64,000 nt of DNA. It comes from Brucella rhizosphaerae (GTDB lineage Bacteria; Pseudomonadota; Alphaproteobacteria; Rhizobiales; Rhizobiaceae). The position numbers were made by a program, and so were the translations under genes. The DNA is taken from NCBI RefSeq assembly GCF_002252475.1, contig NZ_NNRK01000022.1:1-64000 (forward strand), given 5' to 3'. Below, piece by piece: positions 7,402 to 16,500 of this stretch. The stretch's first letter is position 1. Each line of letters starts with the position of its first letter. The notes beneath the pieces are model-generated. The model was not told the DNA's origin. It was given only the letters and a program-made list of their open reading frames with translations, and did not search any database.

Positions 7402-9564
7402 CTACCACTTGGTATGAACCTTCAGCAGAGCCTTTCGACCTTCGCCATATCCACAGACGAAGACACCCTGACATCCTGCAACATAATTCTTATCGAACAG
7501 GTTGGTCACATTGAGGTCAACACCCCAATTATCCTTCTCATAACCCAGCTTCAAATCAGCAAGAGCTACGGCAGGAACCTTGAGTGTATTTTCTTCGTCC
7601 GCATAGGATGAGCCGACATAGCGGACACCGCCACCCAAAGTGATACCTTCGAGCGCACCTTCAGGTACTTTGTATTGGACAAAGACGGAGGCTTGCTGTT
7701 CAGGCAGGAGATACGGCCGCTTGCCAATGAGTGCTTCGTTGCTGTCATTTTCCTTGATCTTCAGATCGTAGGCGGTCACAGAAGCGGTCACTTTCCAAGC
7801 GTCATTGATATTGGCCTGAACTTCCAGTTCGAAACCACGCGAATTAACCTTGCCAAGCTGTTCGCGGGCGAAGCTGGAACCGGTCAGCGCATTTTCTTTG
7901 GTCAGATCAAACAGTGATGCAGTAATCAGACCATCAAAGAGTTCAGGGCGATATTTCACGCCCACTTCATATTGCGTGCCTGTTTCGGGCTGAGCGTAGC
8001 TGCCGTCAAAAAGCGTCTCAATAATCGGATTAAAGAACGTTGCAACACTCAAATAAGGCGTGATGCCATTGTCAAACTGATAGCCCACACCGGCACGACC
8101 CGACAGGCGACCCGTATTGTATTCATATGCAGGCAGGCCGGTTGCATCCGTCCAGACATAGTCATAGCGACCATTCGCCGTCACGATCCAACCGTCGCCA
8201 AACTCGAGACGATCCTGCGCATAGACGCCAAGCTGATGTCGGCGCAAATCCTGATCAATATACGGGTCCCACATCGGCCCCTGCGGCTCACCATAAACCG
8301 GATCATATGGATTGATAGGCGTTGCTCCGCCGGTTTGCTGCATCTGATTGATGCGGAAATACCGATATTCGGCGCCGAACAGCAGATTATGAGTGAGAGC
8401 GCCGGTCGTCACAGCACCTTCGAGCTGATTATCCGCCTGAAAGGTATGGACCGTCGTGTCGTGCTTGAAATTGATGCGAGCAACACTCGGATCGCCGGGC
8501 GCAGGCTGTGCGAGATAGTTATAGCCGTAAGCATAAAGGCTATGTTCTGTGACATGTGAAAAGCCATAACGAACGTTTTGACGCACAGTCCAGTCATTGT
8601 CGAACTGGTGTTCGAACTCGTAGCCAATCTGGGCCTGCTCTCGCTTATAATCGTCCAATCCAGGTTCGGTCAGATTGGTCTTACGTGAGATCTTGCCAAA
8701 CTCCGTAGGTACGACAGTGCCATAATAAGGGAGGAAGCCACCACCATCATGCGTCAGGTCGAGGTGAGTATAATTGGCAAGAATTGTAAGACGTGTCGAT
8801 TCATCCGGCTTATATTCAATACTCGGTGAAATGACGCCGCGAAATTCCTTGGAAAAGTCAGTGTAGTTGTCGCCACCCTGAATTTTGCCGTTGATGCGAT
8901 AGTTGATCGTATCTGTCGCCTTATCGCCAATATCGAAACCAAGGTAACCGTTACCGTAACTATTAATGCCGGCTTCCAGATAGCGGATGCGCTCACCAGT
9001 CGGACGCTTGCTGATATAGTTGACGATACCGCCTGGATTGGACCCGCCATAAAGCGCCGAGGAAGCGCCGCGCAGAACATCAATGCGCTCGATATCGAAG
9101 CTGTCGATAAGGAAGCCACCAAAACCATAGCTGAAGTTTTGAAGGCCGTTGAGATACGTACCATACTGCGTCGCTTCAAAGCCGCGAATATAGATCCAGT
9201 TTGTATCATTATCGACGCCGAAAGGTTGGCCGAGCACGCCGGGGGTATAGCGCAGCGCTTCATCAAGTTTCTGCGCACCGATGGCATCCATCTGGTCTCG
9301 ACCAACGACGGAAACAGATTGCGGGATTTTTTCGATAGCCACGCTGCTTTTCGAACCGGTTGTCGTTGCGGCAGGCACAAAACCATCGACCGGTGCCGTA
9401 CCATCAGAAGGTTTGCCAGCTCCGGTCTGCACGACAACGGGGTCAAGACGTATCGATGTATTGGAATCCTGTGCATAAGCTGGATTACCCGTGAGCGGAA
9501 GCAGGGCAAGCGCAGTTCCGCTCGCCAGCAGCGTCATCATTTTGTGCTTCATCGATATCGTCAT
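7402..9564 (-). CDS. TonB-dependent siderophore receptor (FhuA/FoxA-type)
   Basis: Outer-membrane ferric-siderophore receptor, about 720 aa. The start at 9564 is favoured because GAGGGG lies 10-15 bases upstream; ATGs at 9582 and 9552 are alternatives. The signal peptide ends near NPAYAQD. The plug domain follows (about residues 60-200: IPQSVSVVGRDQMD, YTPGVLG, IDVLRGASSALYG, PGGIVNYISKRP), then the barrel, ending in VTNLFDKNYVAGC and a terminal aromatic residue (W). These motifs are typical of hydroxamate (ferrichrome/ferrioxamine) receptors. Upstream are a RirA-type box and TTGCAA direct repeats, and an AraC regulator gene reads in the same direction. Confidence 0.85.
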   Translation of the reverse strand: MTISMKHKMMTLLASGTALALLPLTGNPAYAQDSNTSIRLDPVVVQTGAGKPSDGTAPVDGFVPAATTTGSKSSVAIEKIPQSVSVVGRDQMDAIGAQKLDEALRYTPGVLGQPFGVDNDTNWIYIRGFEATQYGTYLNGLQNFSYGFGGFLIDSFDIERIDVLRGASSALYGGSNPGGIVNYISKRPTGERIRYLEAGINSYGNGYLGFDIGDKATDTINYRINGKIQGGDNYTDFSKEFRGVISPSIEYKPDESTRLTILANYTHLDLTHDGGGFLPYYGTVVPTEFGKISRKTNLTEPGLDDYKREQAQIGYEFEHQFDNDWTVRQNVRYGFSHVTEHSLYAYGYNYLAQPAPGDPSVARINFKHDTTVHTFQADNQLEGAVTTGALTHNLLFGAEYRYFRINQMQQTGGATPINPYDPVYGEPQGPMWDPYIDQDLRRHQLGVYAQDRLEFGDGWIVTANGRYDYVWTDATGLPAYEYNTGRLSGRAGVGYQFDNGITPYLSVATFFNPIIETLFDGSYAQPETGTQYEVGVKYRPELFDGLITASLFDLTKENALTGSSFAREQLGKVNSRGFELEVQANINDAWKVTASVTAYDLKIKENDSNEALIGKRPYLLPEQQASVFVQYKVPEGALEGITLGGGVRYVGSSYADEENTLKVPAVALADLKLGYEKDNWGVDLNVTNLFDKNYVAGCQGVFVCGYGEGRKALLKVHTKW

Positions 9565-9649
9565 ATGGCTTTGGCCCCTCATATAAACTGATAAGTGCCT
9601 GCTTAACTGACGGAAACATCCACTTCAGGTGTATTCTCAGGCACAATCA

Positions 9650-9673
9650 TTGCAAACTCTGATCAAGTTGCAA
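9650..9673. promoter_or_regulatory. TTGCAA direct repeats, candidate AraC regulator site
   Basis: Two identical TTGCAA hexamers (9650-9655 and 9668-9673), 18 bp apart start to start, lie 86-109 bp before the receptor start. AraC-family siderophore regulators usually bind direct repeats in the receptor promoter. The hexamer is short and self-complementary, so this is a suggestion only. Confidence 0.3.
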
Positions 9674-9680
9674 GTTAATA

Positions 9681-9695
9681 TGAGTATTTACATCA
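9681..9695 (-). promoter_or_regulatory. Iron-responsive (RirA-type) box before the siderophore receptor
   Basis: TGA-GTATTTACA-TCA, the TGA-N9-TCA form, is about 117 bp upstream of the receptor start. It matches in form the box at 1740 before the heme receptor. The paired occurrence before the two iron receptors is the main support. Confidence 0.45.
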
Positions 9696-9776
9696 AGATA
9701 TGATCTGAAGATTGATCATTATTCCGCTGAATTGAACGATATTTGGCTAATATCACCAAGCAATCAAATGATGGGT

Positions 9777-10658
9777 TTACAACTGCAAACGCAGCCATGC
9801 CGCTGGCGTAATACCGGTCAACCGTTTGAATACGCGTGTAAAATGGGCTTGATCTGAAAAGCCTGTAATTGTCGCTATATGAGGGAGTGAGGCGCGAGGC
9901 TGCAAGAGAAATATCTGCGCATGTTCAATACGCCGCTTCATCTGCCATGCATGCGGCGAAACACCAGTCGACGCTTTGAATGCGCTGCAGAAGTAGGATT
10001 CTGATAGTTCCGCTAAGGTAGCAAGCTCCTGAAGGCGGATAATTCGATAGTAATTATCCTCAATGAAATCGGTGACCCGACGCAATTGCCATGGTGACAG
10101 CTTGCTTGCGCGCGCCGCCTTTTCGGGGCGGGCTTCAAACAACTCGCTGACAAGCGCATTGATCAGCCCTTCGCCATAAAGCCCATGCAAAGGTGCATCA
10201 GACAGGCATTCCTCCGCAAGGAGAGTACCAATCTGTTCTATCCTGGTGTTGGAGAAGAGAAGGCGCGGACGCTCCATGGCAGTGACGTCAAGCGCATTGC
10301 CAAAGCGCTGTTGGAGCACGCGCGTATCGAGATGCAAATCGAGATGTTTCAACTTTCCCGGTCTGGTGACACGGCTCCAGATTGTCATGCCTGCCGGTAT
10401 ATAGCACAGTTTCGGCTGTTCCGCTGTTTGTGCAATTGCGCGGGAGCTTAGCTCAGGTCTGATCGCCAGTTCGCCGCGACTTTCAAGGACCAGAAAAAGG
10501 CGTGGCGCCTGAGAAACATATTCTCCACGTGCACCCGGGCCGCATTCAACTGACCACACATCAGCAATAGCGCCATTCCAGACGCGATAATGAAGATCGT
10601 CCAGCAAGCGGACGTCTTCAATGCGGCTTTTCATGTGCGGATGGAAGCCCAATGGCAT
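9777..10658 (-). CDS. AraC family transcriptional regulator
   Basis: Cytoplasmic regulator of about 293 aa. The last 100 residues form the AraC double helix-turn-helix (RRVTDFIEDNYYRI, LATLAELSESYFCSAFKAST, then TITGFSDQAHFTRVFKRLTG). The N-terminal half is the ligand-sensing region. The start at 10658 has AGGA four bases upstream; the frame extends to 10739 but that adds an unlikely leader. The downstream gene on the same strand is the siderophore receptor, and the divergent gene is a FhuC-like ATPase, so by analogy to PchR/YbtA-type proteins it probably activates siderophore uptake. The ligand is unknown. Confidence 0.85.
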   Translation of the reverse strand: MPLGFHPHMKSRIEDVRLLDDLHYRVWNGAIADVWSVECGPGARGEYVSQAPRLFLVLESRGELAIRPELSSRAIAQTAEQPKLCYIPAGMTIWSRVTRPGKLKHLDLHLDTRVLQQRFGNALDVTAMERPRLLFSNTRIEQIGTLLAEECLSDAPLHGLYGEGLINALVSELFEARPEKAARASKLSPWQLRRVTDFIEDNYYRIIRLQELATLAELSESYFCSAFKASTGVSPHAWQMKRRIEHAQIFLLQPRASLPHIATITGFSDQAHFTRVFKRLTGITPAAWLRLQL

Positions 10659-10679
10659 TTTTCCTGATGAAACAATTTT

Positions 10680-10702
10680 AACATGTATATATTCGTCATG
10701 TT
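10680..10702. promoter_or_regulatory. Palindrome in the AraC/fhuC divergent promoter region
   Basis: AACATG (10680-10685) and CATGTT (10697-10702) form an interrupted inverted repeat in the 107-bp divergent intergenic region. It could be an operator for either gene. The evidence is symmetry and place only. Confidence 0.3.
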
Positions 10703-10765
10703 TTGCTATCAACCAGCCAAATGCAGCTTTAACGCACACCTGCTATCCGAAAACGGAATAAATTG

Positions 10766-11545
10766 ATGACTTCCGCATTGTTCGAACTTGAGAATGTCAG
10801 CTTCGCAGTTCCAAGGCGCACCTTGTTGCAGCCTTTGACCATGTCGATCCCAGCAGCAAGCCTGACAGCACTCATCGGACATAATGGATCGGGGAAATCG
10901 ACACTTTTGAAAATTCTGGCCCGACAGCATCCCGCATCAGGCGGAACAGTGCGCTTTGCCGGCAAGCCGCTAAACGATTGGGGCGATCGAGAGTTTGCGC
11001 GCAAACTGGCTTATCTGCCGCAACAAACGGCGGCAGCTTCAGGTATGTTGGTCAAGGAGCTGGTGGCACTGGGCCGATATCCATGGCACGGCGCACTTGG
11101 TCGCTTTAGTGCAATCGACCGTCAGAAAGTCGAAGAAGCTATCGAATTAACAGGCATCGCGCCTTTTGCGGATCGCATGGTCGATACGCTTTCGGGCGGT
11201 GAACGTCAGCGCGTTTGGCTCGCGATGCTGGTCGCACAGGATGCAGAATGCCTGCTGCTGGACGAACCGACATCGGCGCTCGATATTGCGCATCAGATCG
11301 AAGTTCTTTCACTTGTGCAGAAACTCTCGCATGAAAAGAACCTGAGCGTATTCGTCGTCCTCCACGACGTGAATATGGCAGCTCGCTTCTGCGATGCGGT
11401 GTTCGCATTGCACAGCGGGCGTCTGATCGCACAATCGACGCCGACTGGTATTATGGTTCCTGAACAGCTTGAAGAGATTTACGGCATCCAGATGGACGTC
11501 ATGCAACACGCATCAACGGGCCACCTGATAGCCGCGCCTAGATAA
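10766..11545 (+). CDS. Iron-siderophore ABC transporter ATP-binding protein (FhuC/FecE-like), orphan
   Basis: About 259 aa, the usual size of FhuC/FecE/BtuD ATPases that energise uptake of ferric siderophores or cobalamin. Motifs in order: Walker A GHNGSGKST, Q-loop LPQQTAA, signature LSGGERQR, Walker B CLLLDEPTSALD and the switch histidine in VVLHDVNMA. The likely start is the ATG at 10766; a TTG just before it at 10763 is also in frame. No permease or periplasmic binding protein follows: the next gene is dctD in the opposite direction. It must therefore work with subunits encoded elsewhere, or be a remnant of a fuller cluster. Confidence 0.85.
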   Translation: MTSALFELENVSFAVPRRTLLQPLTMSIPAASLTALIGHNGSGKSTLLKILARQHPASGGTVRFAGKPLNDWGDREFARKLAYLPQQTAAASGMLVKELVALGRYPWHGALGRFSAIDRQKVEEAIELTGIAPFADRMVDTLSGGERQRVWLAMLVAQDAECLLLDEPTSALDIAHQIEVLSLVQKLSHEKNLSVFVVLHDVNMAARFCDAVFALHSGRLIAQSTPTGIMVPEQLEEIYGIQMDVMQHASTGHLIAAPR

Positions 11546-11554
11546 AAGCGAAAC

Positions 11555-12895
11555 TCAGCCTTCAGATTTGTAATCCGCCCGGTTTATCCCGTGGCGTTGC
11601 ATCTTGTCATAAAAGGTCTTGCGCGGAATACCGAGTGCTTCGAGCGTTTGCTGAACATCACCATTATTCGTCGCAAGCGTCTCACGGATCAGCGTCGCTT
11701 CATAAAGCTCCAGCCGTTTAGGCAGTGTCGTTTGCTCGTCCAGAAGAGGTGCTGACTTGGCAGGCGTGGAGACGCCCAGCGAAAACCTCTCGGCAAAATG
11801 TACCAGCTCGCGAACATTGCCCGGCCAATTATGCTCCATAAGATGCCGATGGGTGGCAGCATCCAGCACAGGAATATCCCGATTAAACCGCCGCGCAGCA
11901 CGCGCAAGAAAATGCGAGAAGAGCAGGGGAATATCCTCACGGCGTTCCCGTAAAGGCGGAATGGTCAATGTGACGACATTCAACCGATAATAGAGGTCTT
12001 CGCGAAAATCACCGCGTTGTTCAGGACTACCGAGATCAATCTTGGCTGCGGCAACCACGCGCAGATCAACTGGCCGGATTTCATTCGTTCCGAGCGGCGT
12101 AATCTCGCGCATTTCCAGCACGCGCAACAGCTTCACCTGTGTTGCGGCTGGCATACTTTCTATCTCATCGAGAAACAACGTGCCGCCGCTTGCATGTTCG
12201 ATGCGTCCGACCCGCTTTTTCTGTGCGCCGGTAAAGGCTCCCGCCTCATGACCGAACAATTCACTTTCGATAACGGTTTCCGGCAATGCCCCACAGTTAA
12301 GTGCAACGAAATTTCCTCGCCGCCGCCGTCCCCAATCATGAAGCAATTGAGCCACAACTTCCTTGCCGCTACCGGTCTCACCTGCAATCAGCACGTCCAC
12401 ATCTGTATCCGCAATGTCGCGTATAGTGCGCCGAAGATTTTCGATAGCTGGCGTTTGACCTATCAGCGGCATATCGTTCTGTGCTTCATTTGCAAGCTGC
12501 CTCAGGCTGCGATTTTCCAGAACAAGCTTTCGCCGTTCTCCAGCTCTCAGCACGCTGTGAACCAGCCTGTCAGTCGCAAACGGCTTAGCGATAAAATCGT
12601 ACGCGCCGTCCTGGATTGCCTGAACCGCCATAGGAATATCACCATGACCGGTAATCAGGATAACTGGCAGGTCCGCGTCAATTTCGCGAATGCGGGAAAA
12701 GAGCTCGAGCCCGTCAATCTGGGGCATCCGCACATCTGTAACAATAACGCCCTCGAAAGACGGCACAATTGCCATTAACGCTTCACTGGCGCTTCCAAAA
12801 TCCAGAACTTCATAGCCTGCCAGCTCCAGTGTCTGTCTGGTTGCGCGGCGTAGCGCCTTGTCATCATCAACGAGTATGACCGGAATATTCATCAT
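11555..12895 (-). CDS. dctD: C4-dicarboxylate response regulator DctD (sigma-54 activator)
   Basis: NtrC-family response regulator (446 aa) that activates dctA with sigma-54 RNA polymerase. The receiver domain has DDD near the N-terminus and the phospho-acceptor Asp54 (VTDVRMP). The AAA+ domain has Walker A GETGSGKE, the sigma-54 contact loop GAFTGAQ and the Walker B region [11 protein letters not shown] Fis-type helix-turn-helix lies at the C-terminus ([18 protein letters not shown]). Its start overlaps the dctB stop by 4 bases, so the pair is translationally coupled. Two palindromic sites suited to DctD lie in the dctB-dctA intergenic region. Confidence 0.93.
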   Translation of the reverse strand: MMNIPVILVDDDKALRRATRQTLELAGYEVLDFGSASEALMAIVPSFEGVIVTDVRMPQIDGLELFSRIREIDADLPVILITGHGDIPMAVQAIQDGAYDFIAKPFATDRLVHSVLRAGERRKLVLENRSLRQLANEAQNDMPLIGQTPAIENLRRTIRDIADTDVDVLIAGETGSGKEVVAQLLHDWGRRRRGNFVALNCGALPETVIESELFGHEAGAFTGAQKKRVGRIEHASGGTLFLDEIESMPAATQVKLLRVLEMREITPLGTNEIRPVDLRVVAAAKIDLGSPEQRGDFREDLYYRLNVVTLTIPPLRERREDIPLLFSHFLARAARRFNRDIPVLDAATHRHLMEHNWPGNVRELVHFAERFSLGVSTPAKSAPLLDEQTTLPKRLELYEATLIRETLATNNGDVQQTLEALGIPRKTFYDKMQRHGINRADYKSEG

Positions 12896-14748
12896 GCCTT
12901 CTTAAATTCCACACGAAATACAGTGCTGTTGGCACTGCTCTTAACTGAAATCTTGCCGCCATAATCCGTAAGAATTTCCTTGACGATCACCAGACCAAGC
13001 CCAAGGCCTCTTTCTTTCGACGTATTGAATGGCGTGAAAAGATTATCCAGAATATGCTGCGGGATGCCGGGACCATTATCAGAAACGGTCAGCACAACGC
13101 TCTTCGACAAAGCTTTGGTTCGGACTTTAATCTGACCTTCACTACCTTTATTTTCAACAGCTTCCAGCGCATTTTGAAACAGGTTTATCAGCACCTGTTC
13201 AAGCCGGATCGAATGTCCGGTCACACAGAGATCAGGGGTGGGCAGTTCAATACTGAGTTGATCCATGCTGCCTGCAAACCGGCTACGCAGCAGCACCAAC
13301 GCGCCTGAAATCACCTGCGCAAGCGGCACAGCTTCGGAAGCACGGTGACCTTTGCGCGCAAAGGCACGCAAATCGCCGGTAATTGTTCCGATGCGCTCTG
13401 TGAGCGATGCAATTTCCGCCAGATTATCCGCTGCTGCATCCAATCGCTTTCGATCAAGGAAGGTGCGGGCATTGTCCGCATAAGCACGGATTGTCGCGAC
13501 CGGCTGGTTGATTTCATGTGCTACACCCGCCGCAACTTGCCCCATGATGGCAAGTCTGTTCGCATGTACGAGATCCTGCTGAACACCTTGCAACATAGTC
13601 TCAGTTTTATGGTGATCATTGATTTCGGATTCGAGACGGTCACGCGCGCTCATGAGATCGCGGGTTCGCTCATCCACACGCTGCTCCAGTTCGATCTGCC
13701 GGCGTTGCGCGTCAGCAATTCGCGCCACGACACGCTGACGGCGACGCAACAGAATACCAGCAACGGTGGCGATGCTCGCGATCAGAATGAAAGCAATCAG
13801 ACGCGCCTCCCGCATTGCGGCTTCGACTGGCTGCCTGATGGGTGCAAGGCTATACATCAACCATGGTGTGCTTGGTACATGGGAGCGAATAGCCAGAAAG
13901 TCCGTACTGCGTGCCGAGCCGGGGAGAATGGCATCGACCAGCACCATATCGTCACCAGCCACAGGTTTGAGCGAAAGGGGTAATGGCTTTAAAGGCGCAT
14001 CGCCAAACTGGAGGCTATTGCGGATGGTTTCAACATTCTGAGGCTGTAGTTCGCCAATGGTCATAAACCGCCAGGACGGCATAGTCGTGATCAGTACGAT
14101 ATTTCGATTGTCGGTCACGAAAGTCGGGCGACCGGTTTCGTTCCAGTCGCTTTCAAGCTGATCGAAAGACAGTTTCACCACAACAACGCCAAGCGGTCCA
14201 TTTGGCCCATCTACCCGACGCGAGATGTAAAGCCCTGGACGAAGGCTAACGTTACCAAGCGCAAAATACTCGGCATTGGTATTTTTCAGAGCATCATTGA
14301 AATAGGGCCGGAATTTATAGTCATTGCCAACGAAACTATCCGGCTCGCGCCAGTTACTGGCCGATATGGCATAACCGTGCAGACCCACGAGATAGATCAC
14401 GGCTGCTTGTGTGCCTTCGGCCAGCGCTTCCAGTTTGCGATTAAGTTGATCAACAGCCACATTGCTGGGCATTGCAAGCGCATCGGCCAGTTCCTTGTCT
14501 TTGGACAAGACCAGTGGAAGCGCGCGCTGTTTCTCCAGAACCGTGCGGAGGAGGGCGGTGTTGAGATTAGCATCAATCTGCGTCTGCTTGCCCAATGAAA
14601 GCAACGCACGATCACGCGCCGCATTTCCCACAATCCAGAAAGCCAATGCAAATATGACAGCGCAAATCACGCCAAATACCCACCATGTGCGGTGATTACT
14701 GGCAAATGGTGGGTTCGTTTCGATTGTAGAACCGTCCGCTTCATTCAT
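12892..14748 (-). CDS. dctB: C4-dicarboxylate sensor histidine kinase DctB
   Basis: Membrane sensor kinase of about 618 aa that detects external dicarboxylates and phosphorylates DctD. A transmembrane helix at about residues 26-45, a periplasmic sensor domain at 46-310 and a second helix near 318-335 are followed by a coiled coil ([17 protein letters not shown]). The kinase core has the H-box AHEINQP (His near 411), N-box [11 protein letters not shown]1 SDNGPGIP and G2 GLGLGLVIV. The ATG at 14748 is preferred over a TTG three codons upstream. It is divergent from dctA, the classical rhizobial arrangement. Confidence 0.93.
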   Translation of the reverse strand: MNEADGSTIETNPPFASNHRTWWVFGVICAVIFALAFWIVGNAARDRALLSLGKQTQIDANLNTALLRTVLEKQRALPLVLSKDKELADALAMPSNVAVDQLNRKLEALAEGTQAAVIYLVGLHGYAISASNWREPDSFVGNDYKFRPYFNDALKNTNAEYFALGNVSLRPGLYISRRVDGPNGPLGVVVVKLSFDQLESDWNETGRPTFVTDNRNIVLITTMPSWRFMTIGELQPQNVETIRNSLQFGDAPLKPLPLSLKPVAGDDMVLVDAILPGSARSTDFLAIRSHVPSTPWLMYSLAPIRQPVEAAMREARLIAFILIASIATVAGILLRRRQRVVARIADAQRRQIELEQRVDERTRDLMSARDRLESEINDHHKTETMLQGVQQDLVHANRLAIMGQVAAGVAHEINQPVATIRAYADNARTFLDRKRLDAAADNLAEIASLTERIGTITGDLRAFARKGHRASEAVPLAQVISGALVLLRSRFAGSMDQLSIELPTPDLCVTGHSIRLEQVLINLFQNALEAVENKGSEGQIKVRTKALSKSVVLTVSDNGPGIPQHILDNLFTPFNTSKERGLGLGLVIVKEILTDYGGKISVKSSANSTVFRVEFKKA

Positions 14749-14756
14749 AGAACGCA

Positions 14757-14775
14757 ATGTGCATTATTTCGCACT
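14757..14775. promoter_or_regulatory. DctD upstream activator site, imperfect copy
   Basis: TGTGCA-TTATTT-CGCACT has the same half-sites and 6-bp spacer as the perfect palindrome 30 bp further on. Tandem DctD sites, one weaker than the other, are the known arrangement at rhizobial dctA. This copy touches the dctB start. Confidence 0.65.
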
Positions 14776-14787
14776 TCATGAAAAGAT

Positions 14788-14811
14788 ACTTGTGCGATAA
14801 ATCGCACAAGT
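14788..14811. promoter_or_regulatory. DctD upstream activator site, perfect palindrome
   Basis: 11-base arms ACTTGTGCGAT and ATCGCACAAGT around AA form a perfect inverted repeat. It lies 71 bp before the -24 element of dctA, the usual distance for a sigma-54 enhancer. Confidence 0.8.
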
Positions 14812-14881
14812 TGAACAATTCTCACAGCGATGAAATAATATAATTATTATATTTCAGTAAGTTAATTCATTTGCCATCAAC

Positions 14882-14897
14882 TGGCACGAACCTTGCA
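14882..14897 (+). promoter_or_regulatory. Sigma-54 (-24/-12) promoter of dctA
   Basis: TGGCACGAACCTTGCA is a near-consensus RpoN promoter with GG-N10-GC spacing. It lies about 95 bp before the dctA start and downstream of two DctD palindromes. Confidence 0.9.
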
Positions 14898-14992
14898 AAT
14901 CATGATGTGAGCGGCGGCGAGGGCCGCCGAACAAGAGGACGAAAGGCTCGGGAGGCTGGACGCGTTCCAGATAGAGCCGAACGGAGGACATC

Positions 14993-16339
14993 ATGATTGC
15001 CGTACCAAATGGTGCCGTGGCAGAACCACGCCGCCCGATCCCATTCTACAAGCAGCTTTACGTGCAGGTTCTGTTTGCGATTGCAGCGGGTATTCTGCTC
15101 GGGCATTTTAATCCTGATCTCGGCACGCAGCTCAAGCCTCTGGGCGATGCCTTTATCAAACTCGTGAAGATGATCATCGCTCCGGTGATCTTCCTGACGG
15201 TCGCAACCGGTATTGCCGGCATGACCGACATGAGGAAAGTCGGGCGTGTAGCTGGCAAGGCCATGATCTACTTCCTGACCTTCTCTACCCTTGCGCTGAT
15301 CATTGGCTTGATTGTTGCCAATGTTGTGCAGCCGGGCGCAGGAATGCATATCGATCCCGCCTCGCTTGATCCAAGCGCCGTCGCAAATTACGCCGAAAAG
15401 GCGCATGAGCAGACCATCACGGGCTTCCTGTCCAACATCATCCCAACCACAATCGTTGGCGCGTTTGCGTCAGGCGACATCCTTCAGGTCCTGTTCTTTT
15501 CGGTCCTGTTCGGTGTGTCTCTTGCCATGGTCGGCGATAAGGGCAAGCCGGTAACCGACTTCTTACAGATGCTGACTGCGCCTGTTTTCAAGCTGGTTTC
15601 TATCCTGATGAAGGCTGCGCCAATCGGTGCTTTCGGCGCGATGGCATTCACTATCGGCAAGTATGGCATCGGCTCCATTGCCAATCTGGCAATGCTGATA
15701 GCGACCTTCTACATCACGGCATTGCTGTTCGTTCTCGTCGTACTGGGTGCCGTTGCTCGCTATAACGGGTTCTCGATCCTCGCGCTCATTCGTTATATCA
15801 AGGAAGAGCTACTGCTCGTGCTTGGCACGTCATCATCAGAAGCTGCTTTGCCCAGCCTTATGGACAAGATGGAAAAGGCAGGTTGCAAGCGCTCCGTCGT
15901 TGGTCTCGTTATTCCAACGGGCTACTCCTTCAACCTTGACGGCACCAATATCTATATGACGCTTGCAGCGCTCTTCATCGCACAGGCGACAGATATTCCC
16001 CTGTCATTGACGGACCAGATTCTGCTTCTGCTGGTTGCGATGCTGAGCTCGAAGGGCGCAGCGGGTATCACAGGTGCAGGCTTCATCACGCTTGCCGCAA
16101 CGCTGTCAGTTGTACCGGCAGTTCCCGTTGCCGGCATGGCACTGATCCTTGGAATTGACCGCTTTATGTCGGAATGCCGTGCTTTGACCAACCTTGTCGG
16201 CAATGCAGTTGCGACCATCGTTGTTGCGCGTTGGGAAAACGAACTCGATACGGAACGTCTCAATGCCGCGATGAATGGTAAGCCGATGGCGATCGAACCC
16301 GAGCCAATGGGCGAGCCCATCTTGCAGCCAGCCGAATAA
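14993..16339 (+). CDS. dctA: C4-dicarboxylate:cation symporter DctA
   Basis: Inner-membrane symporter importing succinate, fumarate and malate (448 aa, normal). It belongs to the dicarboxylate/amino-acid:cation symporter family. Membrane helices run from about residue 18 to 400, with the re-entrant serine-rich loop ([13 protein letters not shown], about residue 280) and the substrate motif [15 protein letters not shown] at about 310. The ATG at 14993 follows CGGAGG. It is driven by the sigma-54 promoter at 14882 and controlled by the divergently encoded DctB/DctD. Confidence 0.95.
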   Translation: MIAVPNGAVAEPRRPIPFYKQLYVQVLFAIAAGILLGHFNPDLGTQLKPLGDAFIKLVKMIIAPVIFLTVATGIAGMTDMRKVGRVAGKAMIYFLTFSTLALIIGLIVANVVQPGAGMHIDPASLDPSAVANYAEKAHEQTITGFLSNIIPTTIVGAFASGDILQVLFFSVLFGVSLAMVGDKGKPVTDFLQMLTAPVFKLVSILMKAAPIGAFGAMAFTIGKYGIGSIANLAMLIATFYITALLFVLVVLGAVARYNGFSILALIRYIKEELLLVLGTSSSEAALPSLMDKMEKAGCKRSVVGLVIPTGYSFNLDGTNIYMTLAALFIAQATDIPLSLTDQILLLLVAMLSSKGAAGITGAGFITLAATLSVVPAVPVAGMALILGIDRFMSECRALTNLVGNAVATIVVARWENELDTERLNAAMNGKPMAIEPEPMGEPILQPAE

Positions 16340-16341
16340 GA

Positions 16342-16450
16342 TTCAGAGCGTTTTTCCGTAACAAAGTCTTGAGAAAAACGCTCTGAATATCTCTTTGTGG
16401 AATTATCCCACGCAAAGCCGTTACGCATTTTCGCAGGAAATGCCCAAATC
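16342..16450 (+). repeat. Rhizobiales-type intergenic palindromic repeat (AGAGCG family)
   Basis: A 15-bp inverted repeat TTCAGAGCGTTTTTC / GAAAAACGCTCTGAA (16342-16388) is followed by a segment (CGCAAAGCCGTTACGCA to GCAGGAAATGCCC) that recurs in altered form at 26996-27050. It lies just after the dctA stop. Confidence 0.6.
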
Positions 16451-16465
16451 TCTCAGGCAACAGAA

Positions 16466-16500
16466 ACGGCCCGCTTTTGGCGGGCCGTTTTGTTTTATTT
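16466..16500 (+). terminator. Rho-independent terminator after dctA
   Basis: ACGGCCCGC / GCGGGCCGT 9-bp stem (16466-16474 with 16480-16488), 5-nt loop, then TTTTGTTTT on the plus strand. It touches the stop codon of the convergent ndh gene. Confidence 0.8.

Noticed and set aside
14845-14860. TTTCAGTAAGTTAA near dctA as a third copy of the 18-bp palindrome
   Set aside because: Only one half-site matches; the second half is missing.
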